Of a DNA stretch of 64,000 nucleotides, positions 28,612 to 38,300 are shown piece after piece; positions within the stretch are counted from its first letter, which is position 1; each line of letters begins with the position of its first letter. The position numbers were made by a program, and so were the translations under genes. A model generated the notes under the pieces. That model saw nothing but the letters and a program-made list of their open reading frames with translations. It did not search any database and was not told the origin of the DNA. Origin of the DNA: Chloroflexota bacterium (lineage in GTDB: Bacteria; Chloroflexota; Anaerolineae; Anaerolineales; UBA4823); NCBI GenBank assembly GCA_029782365.1, contig JAKOUW010000017.1, positions 62,001-126,000 on the forward strand. The letters run 5' to 3'.

Positions 28612-30801
28612 CTAACTGCTGGCGCTCATTTCCTGGGCAAGCGTCGTCATAAACTCTTCGGCGCGGCCCCAATAGATGCTGATTTTTTCACTTTCAAAAT
28701 ACGTTTCCAGGTGGCGGCGGGCGCGGCGCGAGTCGATCAGCCGGTCTTCTTCCGGCTCGATTTGCGCCGCCACGTGGCTGAAGCGTTTGAGCTGGTCGCT
28801 GCCCGGCTGGGCCATCAGCGTGCGGAACAAAACGCGGAAGCTCCATTCATCGGTGTGAAAACCCAAGAACAGCAGAGCATTGCTGGTCAGGGCGTTGCGG
28901 ATCGATTCAGGGATCAGGTCTTTGTTGCGCGTCACGCCGATCAGGAAATCGAAGAAATTGTCTTCGCTTAGCACCAGCGATTCGGGAATGCTGAGGTGGC
29001 CGAAGAGATGATAGACCAGGGGGCGTTTATCGGTCGGCTTATCCTCATACGCCCAGATTTCCTCCGGGATGCGGTCGCTCCACCATGGGCAAATGCGCGT
29101 CTGCGGCTCAGCGCCGGCTTTTTCCAGCGCCAGGGCCAGCAGGTTGCCGGGGCTGGTGGTGATGTAAATGGGCAGACCGAGGCCGGCCAAAAGACGGTGC
29201 GGGTCGTTGGTGATGTTCACCCAACGCTTCTCGGCCACATTCTTCAGCGCCTCCAGCAGGTCGGTTTCGAGCCATGATTCCTGTTTTTTCAAGCGGTCCG
29301 GCAGTTCGGAGGTGTAGCGGCGCAGGATTTCGCCGCGCAGGGCTTCCTGAAAAGCCATGCTCAAGAACTCCGGGCCGTCGCGGCGCACGATGTACTGCGC
29401 CACACGCGGCAGGTTATCCCGATCGTCCGGCTCGAATGGATAACCGTTCTCGCGCGCCCATTTGAGGGCAATCTGGCTCTGCTGGCCGAGCCAGGACTCT
29501 GTCAGAGCAGGACCGATGATCGGTGTACAGCGCTTGCGCAAAACGAAGGTTTTCAGGCTGCGCCATTTTTCGAAATCGCCGCTGCCTTCACCAAAGCCGG
29601 GGATATACCAGACGCGCCCGCTCTTTAAGCGCTGGTACAACACAGGTGTCCACCAATCAACCTGCCCGAGCAGTTCGTGGCGGGCGGCAGCCACGGCGCG
29701 GTCCACCCGGCCGTCTTTGCTCAACTCGGCAAAGAGCACAGGGATAAACTTTTGCATCGAATCCATGCGTGCGTCGCCCTGCATGCCGATGACAGCCGGC
29801 ACACCTGCTTCAACCAACTGCGGCCCGATGGCCGAAAGGGCGCCTTTGTCATGGCTGGTGGGGGTGGCGTCATTGCCGGCGCTCTGGCAGGAAACCAGCA
29901 CCGCCAGGCGGGGGCGCGCCTCATCCGGCATATTGCGGATAGCGCTGGCCAGCTCTTCACCCTCCACGCGCCGCAGGCGGCCTTCGCCGTCTTCCAATAC
30001 CAGGATGGGGCGGCGTTTGCTGTTGAGGTTATTGATATCCGCGGCAACCAATACGCCATGACAGACCAAATAGAGAATATCCCAGCCCTGCTGCAATTTA
30101 CGACGCACGTTCTCGATGGTCGGGCGGCCTTCACCTGCCTGGCGGCTTTCCAGGATTTCAACGCTGGCGATTTTTTGCAGGGAAGGGAGAATGCGTCCCA
30201 ACTCCGCCTCCACATCCACCGGCTCCAGGCTGCGGGTGGCAGTCACCAGGTGGTTATCTACCTGTTCCTTGTGTGTATTCAATAGATAGCCGCCCGGTTT
30301 AGCGCTCAATTCCAGCGGATTCGAAATCACCACCAGCGCGCGCAGGTCACCCTGCGGCCGCAGGTTGATACCGCTCCAATCGGGGCTGTACAGGAAGCGC
30401 GAGAAGGGGATGTTCTGATCCACCGTCAGCGGTCCTCCCGCCGCTCCGGGGCGCTGGAGCGTCTCCCACTTGAGCTGGTGCAGCTCGGCGGCGCTGTGGT
30501 CGATCGCCAGGCGCACACACAGCTCCAGGCCTTCTTGTTGAGCGGCCGCCAGGCAGACGGCGTAATGCGTGAGCAGGGCGGGGGTGGCGAAAAGCATATC
30601 GCGCAGCCGCTGGCCATAGGCAGACCAGTCGCTCTGCGGGTCGGGCAGGGTGGAAAAATCCAGCTCCGCCTGCCCAAACACCGGCTCCGGCACCGTGGCC
30701 TGGTCTGTGCGGTCAAAGCTCATCTCGACCTGGTACGGACTGTCTGCCGCCGGCCGGGCCACACGGATGAACAGCTCGGCATAGCTGTCGCTGAAATTCA
30801 T
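28612..30801 (-). CDS. CHAT-protease / SIR2-like fusion protein
   Basis: The start is placed at ATG 30801, with GGAG eight bases upstream; in-frame ATG 30807 is too close to it, and the open frame reaches 30861. 729 residues. The N-terminal half is a CHAT caspase-fold domain: WETLQRPG, SRFLYSP, His248 in LVCHGV and Cys305 in VSCQSAGND, then AVIGMQGD and a C-terminal CHAT helix. The second half (about 415-729) is SIR2-like, with TPIIGPALTES, YITTSPGNLL, VYHLFGH and LLFLGFHTDEWSFR. CHAT proteins are cysteine peptidases, and SIR2-like domains often deplete NAD in defence. Both in one chain suggests a protease-controlled NAD-handling effector. Confidence 0.85.
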   Translation of the reverse strand: MNFSDSYAELFIRVARPAADSPYQVEMSFDRTDQATVPEPVFGQAELDFSTLPDPQSDWSAYGQRLRDMLFATPALLTHYAVCLAAAQQEGLELCVRLAIDHSAAELHQLKWETLQRPGAAGGPLTVDQNIPFSRFLYSPDWSGINLRPQGDLRALVVISNPLELSAKPGGYLLNTHKEQVDNHLVTATRSLEPVDVEAELGRILPSLQKIASVEILESRQAGEGRPTIENVRRKLQQGWDILYLVCHGVLVAADINNLNSKRRPILVLEDGEGRLRRVEGEELASAIRNMPDEARPRLAVLVSCQSAGNDATPTSHDKGALSAIGPQLVEAGVPAVIGMQGDARMDSMQKFIPVLFAELSKDGRVDRAVAAARHELLGQVDWWTPVLYQRLKSGRVWYIPGFGEGSGDFEKWRSLKTFVLRKRCTPIIGPALTESWLGQQSQIALKWARENGYPFEPDDRDNLPRVAQYIVRRDGPEFLSMAFQEALRGEILRRYTSELPDRLKKQESWLETDLLEALKNVAEKRWVNITNDPHRLLAGLGLPIYITTSPGNLLALALEKAGAEPQTRICPWWSDRIPEEIWAYEDKPTDKRPLVYHLFGHLSIPESLVLSEDNFFDFLIGVTRNKDLIPESIRNALTSNALLFLGFHTDEWSFRVLFRTLMAQPGSDQLKRFSHVAAQIEPEEDRLIDSRRARRHLETYFESEKISIYWGRAEEFMTTLAQEMSASS

Positions 30802-30870
30802 ACGCATCTCTCCAGGTGAATGCTGGTTGCCTGTAAAACCGGTGCGGGCTGTGTTGGCCAACCCGGTTGG

Positions 30871-31200
30871 TTACGACTGAGCGCTGGCAAGCAGGTCTTT
30901 CACATAATTCAGCATCTCTTTGCGCGTGATGACTGCCTGTTCGACCGCTTTCAGGTGCACGTCGTACAGCTCCTGGTTGACGGTGATCGTGTTATTGGCG
31001 AACGTCCCGGGTACGGACTGGCGGATATCGCCGTCCGGGTTAAGGTGCGTCTCGGCCAGGGCGCGTTTTTTGTCGGGGGCGTCATCCGGCTTATTGATAT
31101 CGGTGACGTAGGTGTACACATCCAGGGTGAGGGCGCTCTGCACCTGCTCAGCCAGCTTGTTGAACGAGTCTTCCAGTTTTGACTGCCAGGAACTTGCCAT
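30871..31200 (-). CDS. Small protein homologous to the tail of the C25-like peptidase
   Basis: The start is ATG 31200 (MASSWQ), because AAAGGAG lies at correct spacing for it and too close to ATG 31206. 109 residues with no known family. It aligns over almost its whole length with the last 110 residues of the peptidase two genes upstream. Shared positions include LDV-TY, R-A-TH, DGDI, VP, L--VH, R-EM and a final LA. It is a helix-beta-helix-like acidic protein without a signal peptide. I infer a stand-alone adaptor or interaction domain of the cassette. Confidence 0.7.
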   Translation of the reverse strand: MASSWQSKLEDSFNKLAEQVQSALTLDVYTYVTDINKPDDAPDKKRALAETHLNPDGDIRQSVPGTFANNTITVNQELYDVHLKAVEQAVITRKEMLNYVKDLLASAQS

Positions 31201-31233
31201 AATCATACTCCTTTGCTTATTTGGCTCTTGGTC

Positions 31234-31965
31234 TTAGGGGTTGGCGGCCGGGTTGGCGGACAGCGCGCGCCAATCCGGTCCGAACTGCTGAACATCGGCG
31301 ATCAGGTTTCGCACGAATTGGAACACCAATAAAAGGGAAAGCGGCCCGGCGAACGCCCCGCTGGCCAGGCTGGCGCCGCCGCCGGCGATCAGCACGCCCA
31401 TGCGCATGACTGCCTGGCGGGTGAACAGCGCCTGGCTGACCACCTGGTAATGGCGGGCAGCTTGCTGGGCGTTTAGCCGGGGGGCGAGTAAATTCGAAAA
31501 ACTTCCATTCATCAAAATCTGCGTGCGGCCGATCAACCGCCCATCAACCGATGTCTGGACACTGGCGGTGGGTGCCAGCGCCAGGCGCATGGCGTTAAAG
31601 AAGCGCGCCGTTTCGACCGCCGCGGACGGCAGACTGGCCAATCCATCCCAAGGCGCAGTGAATGACTGCCCGGTCTGCGGCGCACCGCCTGCTCGTTTTT
31701 CCGCCAAACCCTGCTCGACCAGCGGCAGAGCCTGCCCGGCGCGCTCCAGCAAGCGCTGGTTGGCCGCCAACAGTTCCTGCGCCTGGCTGGCCTGAGGCGG
31801 CAGATCGGCCTGCCAGAACACATGCTCTGCCGGGGCGCCGCCAGAGGCCGGGCTGAGCCAGACGCCGAACACATCGCCAGTCTGGCCAGCGCCAGCCTGC
31901 ACCATGCGCATGGCAGGGAGGGTACCGCCCGAAGCAGTAGAATCAGCAAGGGGCATGGTGGTCAT
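31234..31965 (-). CDS. Cassette membrane protein of unknown function
   Basis: 243 residues. The N-terminal part is Ala/Gly/Gln-rich and probably soluble. The C-terminal part has a hydrophobic pair (about 190-225: VLIAGGGASLASGAFAG, then SLLLVFQFVR) that could form one or two membrane helices. I do not recognise a family. It overlaps the upstream peptidase by four bases (ATGA type), so the two are made together. A membrane target or pore partner of the peptidase is possible but unproven. Confidence 0.65.
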   Translation of the reverse strand: MTTMPLADSTASGGTLPAMRMVQAGAGQTGDVFGVWLSPASGGAPAEHVFWQADLPPQASQAQELLAANQRLLERAGQALPLVEQGLAEKRAGGAPQTGQSFTAPWDGLASLPSAAVETARFFNAMRLALAPTASVQTSVDGRLIGRTQILMNGSFSNLLAPRLNAQQAARHYQVVSQALFTRQAVMRMGVLIAGGGASLASGAFAGPLSLLLVFQFVRNLIADVQQFGPDWRALSANPAANP

Positions 31966-34160
31966 TTCACAGGCGCAATCAGGCGCGCCAGCGCTTCAGT
32001 GACAGCTTTGATCATCTCGGTGCGGTTGGCCTGCGCCAGGCCGACCATGTCTTTGTGCACCTGCCACAGGGTATCGTTCACCTTGCCGTCTTCCACCGGC
32101 ACCGCCACCTGGATATCGCCATCCAGGCCGATGTGCGTCCAGGCGACGCGCGGACCGAGGTCGGAGGGCTGTGCACCGCTGGATGGAAGGCCGGCGCCGC
32201 TCATATCTCGGGCGGCATAGGTTTCGACATCCAGGCTGGTGATATCCACAGCAAATTTTTGCAAGTTGCTGCTCAGGCTGGTGAAAGCGCTGGTCAGAGC
32301 GCCAACCACATTTTTCAAGGCGGCTTCGGTGTCTTCCTTAATGCCGAACGAGGCGCCCGAATCCGGCCCATAAGTCTGGTTCAGTTCCACCAGCGCGCCG
32401 AACAAAGAACCGGAAGGGGCAGAGAACGACTGAGAGCCAGCGCGAGTCGGTTGTTCAGGCTGGATGACCGCCTGGAGCGGCGGCGCTGGTTGTTTGGCAG
32501 GTTCGGCTGGCGCGGCGGGTGTGGCTGCGGGGAGTGTGTCCTCCTGTTTTTCCGGGGCAGGGCCAGCCTGGCGGCGGGCGGCCATCTCCTCGGGCGGCAG
32601 AGAATTGAGCACCAGCACGTCGGGCAGCACCCCTTGAGCCGCGGCCTGAGCCGGCAGGTGAAAGCCAGTTTGTGGAGCGGCGCCGGGGTTGGCCAGAGGC
32701 AGGCGCACAGCCGGGTCGCCCAGCAAAGCGTAACCGCGGGCATCCTTGGCCATGATCCAACTGGCGGCAATTTCGAAAGGGTCGTATTTTTCCGGCTCGT
32801 ATTTCAATTCTTCGATCTTGGGCAGCAAATCGCCGGCGATGGTGGTGTAACGCTCATCCAGGTTTTCCAATGCCTTGCCCACCGGCAGGCCGGTCATCAA
32901 TTGATAGATCACCGAGCGCAGGGCCTCAAGCTGTTGGCCGCCGTCATCCCATTGGAATGAATACGTCCAGGCACGCTCCACATGACTGATCACAGCCAGC
33001 GCGCCTCCGCTGGGGTGGCTGAGCAGTTTCCTCGGCAGGTCGGCCAGGAAAGCCTGGTGAGCCAGGGCTTTGCGGCCCTGGTTGTAAGCACCGGCATATT
33101 CATCCCAATAGGGAGTGCCGCCGCCGAAGCAGGCGAAGTTGATCGCTACCATGCCCAGCAGACTGCGGCCCGCGGAAGCGCCGATATCCTCACCGGCCAG
33201 GTAAAAATCTCGTTTTAGCTCGCCGTTCCAATCGTTTGGCCCGGGGTAATCCTGGCAGACCAGGGCGCCTTGAAAGGGGAGCTGGCGCGGATCACCATAA
33301 GGCCATTCCAGGCCGTGCGTGGCGGTGAACAGCAGGGCGGGCGTCTGGTTGGGGTCGCCGCCCAGCAGCGCATCCAGCCGCGCTTTGGTAGACTGCTCGG
33401 GTGGCAGGAGACTGGCCTGCCAGCTCAGGTTTTGCGATTGTGAAATCTGGTTTGTGTAATCGCAGAGCGGTTTGACCAGGCGTGATGAGCTGAGGTTGGT
33501 GGCATCGTCGCTGGGGTGGCTGGAGCCGAAGAAGGCAGCCTGGCGCGGCAGCCTGACCTGGCGCGTTTCGGCGGCGGCAACACTGCGGGCGTAGGAATCA
33601 TAGGCCTCCAGGCGGTCAAAGTAAATGCGCCCGACGGCGTACTGGGCATCCAGGGCAAATTGAAAACTGTAAGGGATGCTGTTGGGATCGGCGACGATCA
33701 GCAAATAATATGGAATCTTGGTCGGATCAGCCGGTCCGATGCCGGCCTGGTGGCGGCGAGTGAAATCGAAGAAAGATTCTCCCTGGTCGCCCTGCCAGCG
33801 GTAGCCATCGCCACCTTTGAAAATTTTGAAATAATCTGTTTGCGCCTGGCGCACCTTGATCAAAGGAGCGAGGGCTTCCTCGATCTGGCTGACATACCCT
33901 GGGTCGGCGTCTGCCGGGAAAAGTAAACCCCAACCAGATTTATCCAGACTGCTGCCATCGCCGTATTCTGGCGCCAGCCGGTAGGTGCCGCTGGAACGGC
34001 GCACCTTGGGCGCCTGCTCCTGCAGGATGACGTTGTGAAGCAGATCGTCCAGGCTGAACGGCGGCGTGGAGTAGCCGCCCTTGCTGGCGTCGATGCCGTT
34101 GAGCCTGACCTGCTGCTGCACTGATCCGCCCGGTGAATTGGAAATAGACCGAGGAGCCAT
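31962..34160 (-). CDS. Caspase-fold cysteine peptidase, C25 (gingipain)-like
   Basis: The start is ATG 34160 (MAPRSIS). The longer frame begins at TTG 34235, but a TATAAT promoter box at 34225-34230 lies inside that extension. 732 residues. His282 in TATHGLEW and Cys344 in NFACFGGGTP form the clan CD dyad. A later ARGYALLGDPAVRLP segment is typical of C25 peptidases, which cleave after Lys or Arg in known members. A Pro/Ala/Gln-rich linker (about 520-580) precedes a C-terminal domain (about 620-732) that is also encoded as a separate small protein two genes downstream. No signal peptide is seen, so it acts in the cytoplasm. It heads the five-gene cassette. Confidence 0.75.
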   Translation of the reverse strand: MAPRSISNSPGGSVQQQVRLNGIDASKGGYSTPPFSLDDLLHNVILQEQAPKVRRSSGTYRLAPEYGDGSSLDKSGWGLLFPADADPGYVSQIEEALAPLIKVRQAQTDYFKIFKGGDGYRWQGDQGESFFDFTRRHQAGIGPADPTKIPYYLLIVADPNSIPYSFQFALDAQYAVGRIYFDRLEAYDSYARSVAAAETRQVRLPRQAAFFGSSHPSDDATNLSSSRLVKPLCDYTNQISQSQNLSWQASLLPPEQSTKARLDALLGGDPNQTPALLFTATHGLEWPYGDPRQLPFQGALVCQDYPGPNDWNGELKRDFYLAGEDIGASAGRSLLGMVAINFACFGGGTPYWDEYAGAYNQGRKALAHQAFLADLPRKLLSHPSGGALAVISHVERAWTYSFQWDDGGQQLEALRSVIYQLMTGLPVGKALENLDERYTTIAGDLLPKIEELKYEPEKYDPFEIAASWIMAKDARGYALLGDPAVRLPLANPGAAPQTGFHLPAQAAAQGVLPDVLVLNSLPPEEMAARRQAGPAPEKQEDTLPAATPAAPAEPAKQPAPPLQAVIQPEQPTRAGSQSFSAPSGSLFGALVELNQTYGPDSGASFGIKEDTEAALKNVVGALTSAFTSLSSNLQKFAVDITSLDVETYAARDMSGAGLPSSGAQPSDLGPRVAWTHIGLDGDIQVAVPVEDGKVNDTLWQVHKDMVGLAQANRTEMIKAVTEALARLIAPVK

Positions 34161-34224
34161 AGGAATTTCCCACACATCCTTTCCAGATGCAATGAAAGCC
34201 AACGCGGACTGCCGTATTTCTCTT

Positions 34225-34253
34225 ATTATAGACAAAAATAGTCAAAAAAGCAA
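34225..34253 (-). promoter_or_regulatory. Promoter of the five-gene cassette
   Basis: On the minus strand TTGCTT (34253-34248) and TATAAT (34230-34225) are 17 bp apart. The -10 is perfect and the -35 weak. It lies downstream of the longest-frame TTG codon, which rules that start out. Confidence 0.6.
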
Positions 34254-34255
34254 TT

Positions 34256-35314
34256 TTACAGCAAAGGCGTTTCTTCCTTTTTTAACCTGGCAGTTTTTCC
34301 CAGCCAGCGGAAGGCCACCACGCCAAAAGCCAGCGGCGCCCAGAAGGTGAAACCGCGGTAAACCAGGGTGATGGCAGCAGCCAGGGCTGAATCGACTTGC
34401 ATGGAGACCAGGGCAAGGTAACATACTCCCTCTGCCACGCCGGCTCCTGCGGGTGTGGGCGAGACGATCAAGAACAAGGTGGTCAAGCCGTAGCAGGCTA
34501 TGATGGTGGCAAACGTGGCGGGCACGTGAAAGGCCTGGCAGACCAGGATGAAGATGGTGAACTGGATGGCTTTGCTGGTGAATCCCAAGAACGCCGGGCG
34601 GAGCATGCTGGCTGGATGAGCCCTCAACTGCTGGAGACCAGCGGCAGCCTCGCGTGCGAACTGGCGCGCTTTGTGCTCGTGCAGGAAATCGCGCCGCAGA
34701 AACGGCAGGCACAGCCTGTTGACCAGGCGGCACAGGAATACCAGCAGGCGCTCCAACTGGGGGGCTGAACGCATGCCCAGGAATAGAAATAATGCCAGGC
34801 ATACCGCCAGGGCGGCCAAAACCAGCGCCGCGCCAATTTCTAACAGGGTCAACTGCCGGCGAATAAACAGCACCAGCAGGCTGAGGGACAGGATGATCAA
34901 TACCCCCAGGTATTCAAATTCCAGGAAAACAGCAAACGCCAGGGTGACCCTGGCGGCAGAGTAACGGTTCTGGCGCGCCCGGGCAATGAACACGGCCATG
35001 ACGCTGGCGCCGCCAGAAGGGGCGATTACATTGGTGAAGAAACTGGCCGCCGCGGCCGGGAGCAAGCTTTGTAAGCGCTCTTGCACACCCAGAGCCTGAT
35101 AAACCGCCTGGTAAGAAGCTGCCACGTTGACCTGCCACACACCAATCAGTCCCAGGCATAGCAAGATGTACAACCAATCGGCGCGCTCCAAAGCTTCATA
35201 GAGCTGATCGAGTTCGCCAAGGTGGACGGCGATAAACGCCGCCCCCAGGGTCACCGCCAGCAGGAAAATGATTTTACGCACCTGGCAGCCGCGCTGCAAA
35301 GAAGAATGCTGCAA
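34256..35314 (-). CDS. Flippase-like integral membrane protein (LPG-synthase TM / UPF0104 family)
   Basis: About 352 residues from a TTG at 35314; a GTG at 35281 (VRKIIFLLAV) gives a more usual N-terminus, and neither has a clear ribosome site. Seven or eight membrane helices, with the family blocks WQVNVAASYQAVYQALG, FTNVIAPSGGASV and SPTPAGAGVAEG. The family is the membrane part of lysylphosphatidylglycerol synthase and is thought to translocate lipids or glycolipid precursors. It sits between the FHA-peptidase gene and the caspase cassette, on the same strand. Confidence 0.8.
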   Translation of the reverse strand: MQHSSLQRGCQVRKIIFLLAVTLGAAFIAVHLGELDQLYEALERADWLYILLCLGLIGVWQVNVAASYQAVYQALGVQERLQSLLPAAAASFFTNVIAPSGGASVMAVFIARARQNRYSAARVTLAFAVFLEFEYLGVLIILSLSLLVLFIRRQLTLLEIGAALVLAALAVCLALFLFLGMRSAPQLERLLVFLCRLVNRLCLPFLRRDFLHEHKARQFAREAAAGLQQLRAHPASMLRPAFLGFTSKAIQFTIFILVCQAFHVPATFATIIACYGLTTLFLIVSPTPAGAGVAEGVCYLALVSMQVDSALAAAITLVYRGFTFWAPLAFGVVAFRWLGKTARLKKEETPLL

Positions 35315-35379
35315 CGATCACGGGTGACATACCAGGATTTTATCATCCGAAGGTGAATATCCGATGAAACAAACAGCCG

Positions 35380-38300
35380 TTATTTATTATTGGATTCCAG
35401 GTTCACCATATCCGCCGGGCCGATAAATCCTTCGACGGCCGAATTGACGGTAAATTTACACTCGGAAGTCTCTGAAGTATCCACACCATTTGAATCGGTG
35501 GAGGAGACTTTGACAAATAAGTCAAGATTATTGGTGAATTTACCCTGGTGCAGTTTCCAGGTCAGGCCGGTGACCGCCTCTCCACCAGGCACCACCGGCG
35601 CGGCTGGCGCCTGGGGATCGATGTACTCCAATTTGTTAAATGTATAGGTGCCTTCCAGGCTGCCCCAGAAGGATATCCCAACACAGCCAGATAGCCAGGC
35701 CGCCGCGGCCACCAGCGCCAAGCCAACCAGCGCCAGGCTGGCGGCGCGGGTAAGCTGATCCAGGCGCAGGCCGCGTGGACCAGGCTGGCGCAACCGGGCT
35801 GGCGCTCTGGCAAGACGCCGCAGCGCCAGGGCCGACATGATGGCCAGGCTTGCCAAAATCAGCAGCGGCAGGCTGTCTGCCAGTCGGTTTCGCGGAACGG
35901 CGGGCGCCGGCCAGGCAGGCGTAGTTCCATTGCCGAACAAAGCCGCGAACAAAGCGCTCGAAGCAGGCTCAGGAATATTGACGTGGTACTTCACCTCCAC
36001 CCGGTCGGGGAAAAGCGTGATATCCGAATCACCTGTTACGCCTTCGGGCAGGGCGCCCTGCCAGATGTAGTGTGAGCCGTCGCTGGCGGCTGGGTCGGCT
36101 TCATAAGTGCCGTAGGCGCTCAAAATGGATAACATGTCAAGCTTCTCTACACCGTTCGGGTTGAAGCCGTTCTTGTCAGTATCCGAGGATGCGTTGGGGC
36201 AGTCCACCAGCTTAACCGATGGTGCGCTGAGCTGGCCTGACCAATCGCCAGTCAGATCCAATGGACTGAGCTTGGCGCTGAACGTGGAGGCTGCGTCAGG
36301 CGCCACCGCCACCAGGCGCAGCAGGCCGTTGCCCAGCTTGTCCGACAGCGGGCCCAGAGTCAGCTCTTTACTGCCATCATGGAAGATGGGCGCGCCGTCG
36401 TCCAGGGCATACCAAAGCTTGGATCCGGCGTCGATTTTCAGCAGAGCGGGCAAAGAGGGGAAACCGTTGCCGTTGCCGCCTGGCCCGGGTGTGCCGCGGC
36501 CGTTGCTGATCCACAGGGGGTATTCGCCCCCCTGGGCAATGTTGGCTTTGATCGTGGCTTCGTGGTTGGCGACCTGGATTTGGTTATTGGTGGTGGACAC
36601 ATCGATCTTGTAATTCGGCACCGCCTTCAGCCAGATGTACTCGGCAAAACCAGCGCCTTCTTTGGCGACGGCGGGCAGATGAGCGTCGGAGCGCGCCTCA
36701 GCCGGCGCAGTTCCCAGCAAGAACAGCCCCATATCCTTGGAACTGCGCTGGTAGGCGCTGAGCACACTGCCGTTATCGAATGGGAAACCGCCACTGTTGA
36801 TCGCAGCCACGAATTCATCCTGGCTCAAGCCGCAGTTCGCCCCCCCTGAACACATGCTGATATACACCTGCAAGGCCTGGATGTAGCGTGCTCCCTCTTT
36901 TAGAGTCCATTTCAGGGCTTCAGACTGCAGAGGCAGTAAACCATCCTTGGTGCTGGATTTGCCATAGGTGATCAGATTGCGATCCACACAGGCAGGGTCA
37001 ATCATATAAGAACCGTTCTCGGCCGCCATCTCCAGCCACCAGGCCTTGGGGTTGCTCAAGACATTGAAATTCATATAGTACACGGCGTGCTCGGTGTAGT
37101 GCATCAGCTCGTGGGCCAGCGCGCAGTGGTTTTCCTGGCTGGTGATCGTGCCGACTGTTTTCCAGTTCAGGTAGATATTGTGTGTCTTCTGGCTGTAGGT
37201 TGGCTCTTCTTCACTCGGGTCGATAATGATATAAATCAACCGGCTGGCGCTCAGCCTGGAATTGGTGAAATGGTAGGTATCGGTGTATGTCTGCATGATT
37301 GCTTCCACCGATTTGATCATGTCAATGATGCGCAGGTATTCGCTCTTGGCCAGGTCCGCGGGCACATTGTCTTCCCAGAACACGTAAATCGTGCCGGCCG
37401 GGTTGCGCCAGCAGTGGTTGGCAATCCAAAATTCGGTGATGCACGACCAGCCTTCTGGATCGCCAACCGCCTGAGGGTAAGAAGCAAACTGGCGCACGCC
37501 GGCGGGCTGGCGCGAGCCGCTCGTTTTGGGCGTGACGACGAAATAGCGGTTGGGAATGCCGGAAACGGTCAGGGTGGGGAACGGGCTGGCAGCCAACGGG
37601 GCATTGATAAAGGGGTCGATCACCAGGCGGCCGTTTTGAGGTTGGATGTCCAGCACCCCGGCATATTTATCGTCCAATAACACCGCCAGGCGCGAGTCGG
37701 GTGAAGGCGCCGGCAGGCTGAGGGAGGCGCGGCCGCTGGTATCCGGGCTGTTGGTGGAGACGCTGTACGCCAGGCTTTCGATCTTGTAGGCTTTTTCCAG
37801 CGCTTGCTGCATGCCTGGGCTGAAGCTGGACGATTCCAGGCTGGCTGGTTGGTCTGCCGGAAGAGAGTCGGCAGGGATGGAGAGCGTGACGCCGTGGCTG
37901 TCCTGCACCGGAGCGCCGCCGGCTGGCGCTGGCAGCGCTTCTACGGCTTGCGGCGGGCTGAGCGGCTCAGGCGTGGGGCTGGCCGCCGGGAGGCCGTTGG
38001 CCTGATCCTGGCTGGCAGGCGCGGGTTGGGTGGGCTGGCCGGGCAAGAAGGCCAACAGTGAGGGGTAGAACTGCCAGACGCCAAAGCCGGCCGCAACAAT
38101 CAGGCACAGGCACAGGAATAAGGCGCCCAACGCCCCCACCAGGGGCAGCCAGCTCCTCTTTTTTGGAGAGGCAGAAGGAGAGACCTGGGCGGTAGAAAGA
38201 GACTGGGCGGCTGGTGCGCCCGTTGGCGCGGCATCCAGGCGCATTTGAATATCTCCAATACTGAACGGCGCGTTGGGCGGCAGCAGCGCCCACTGGCCCG

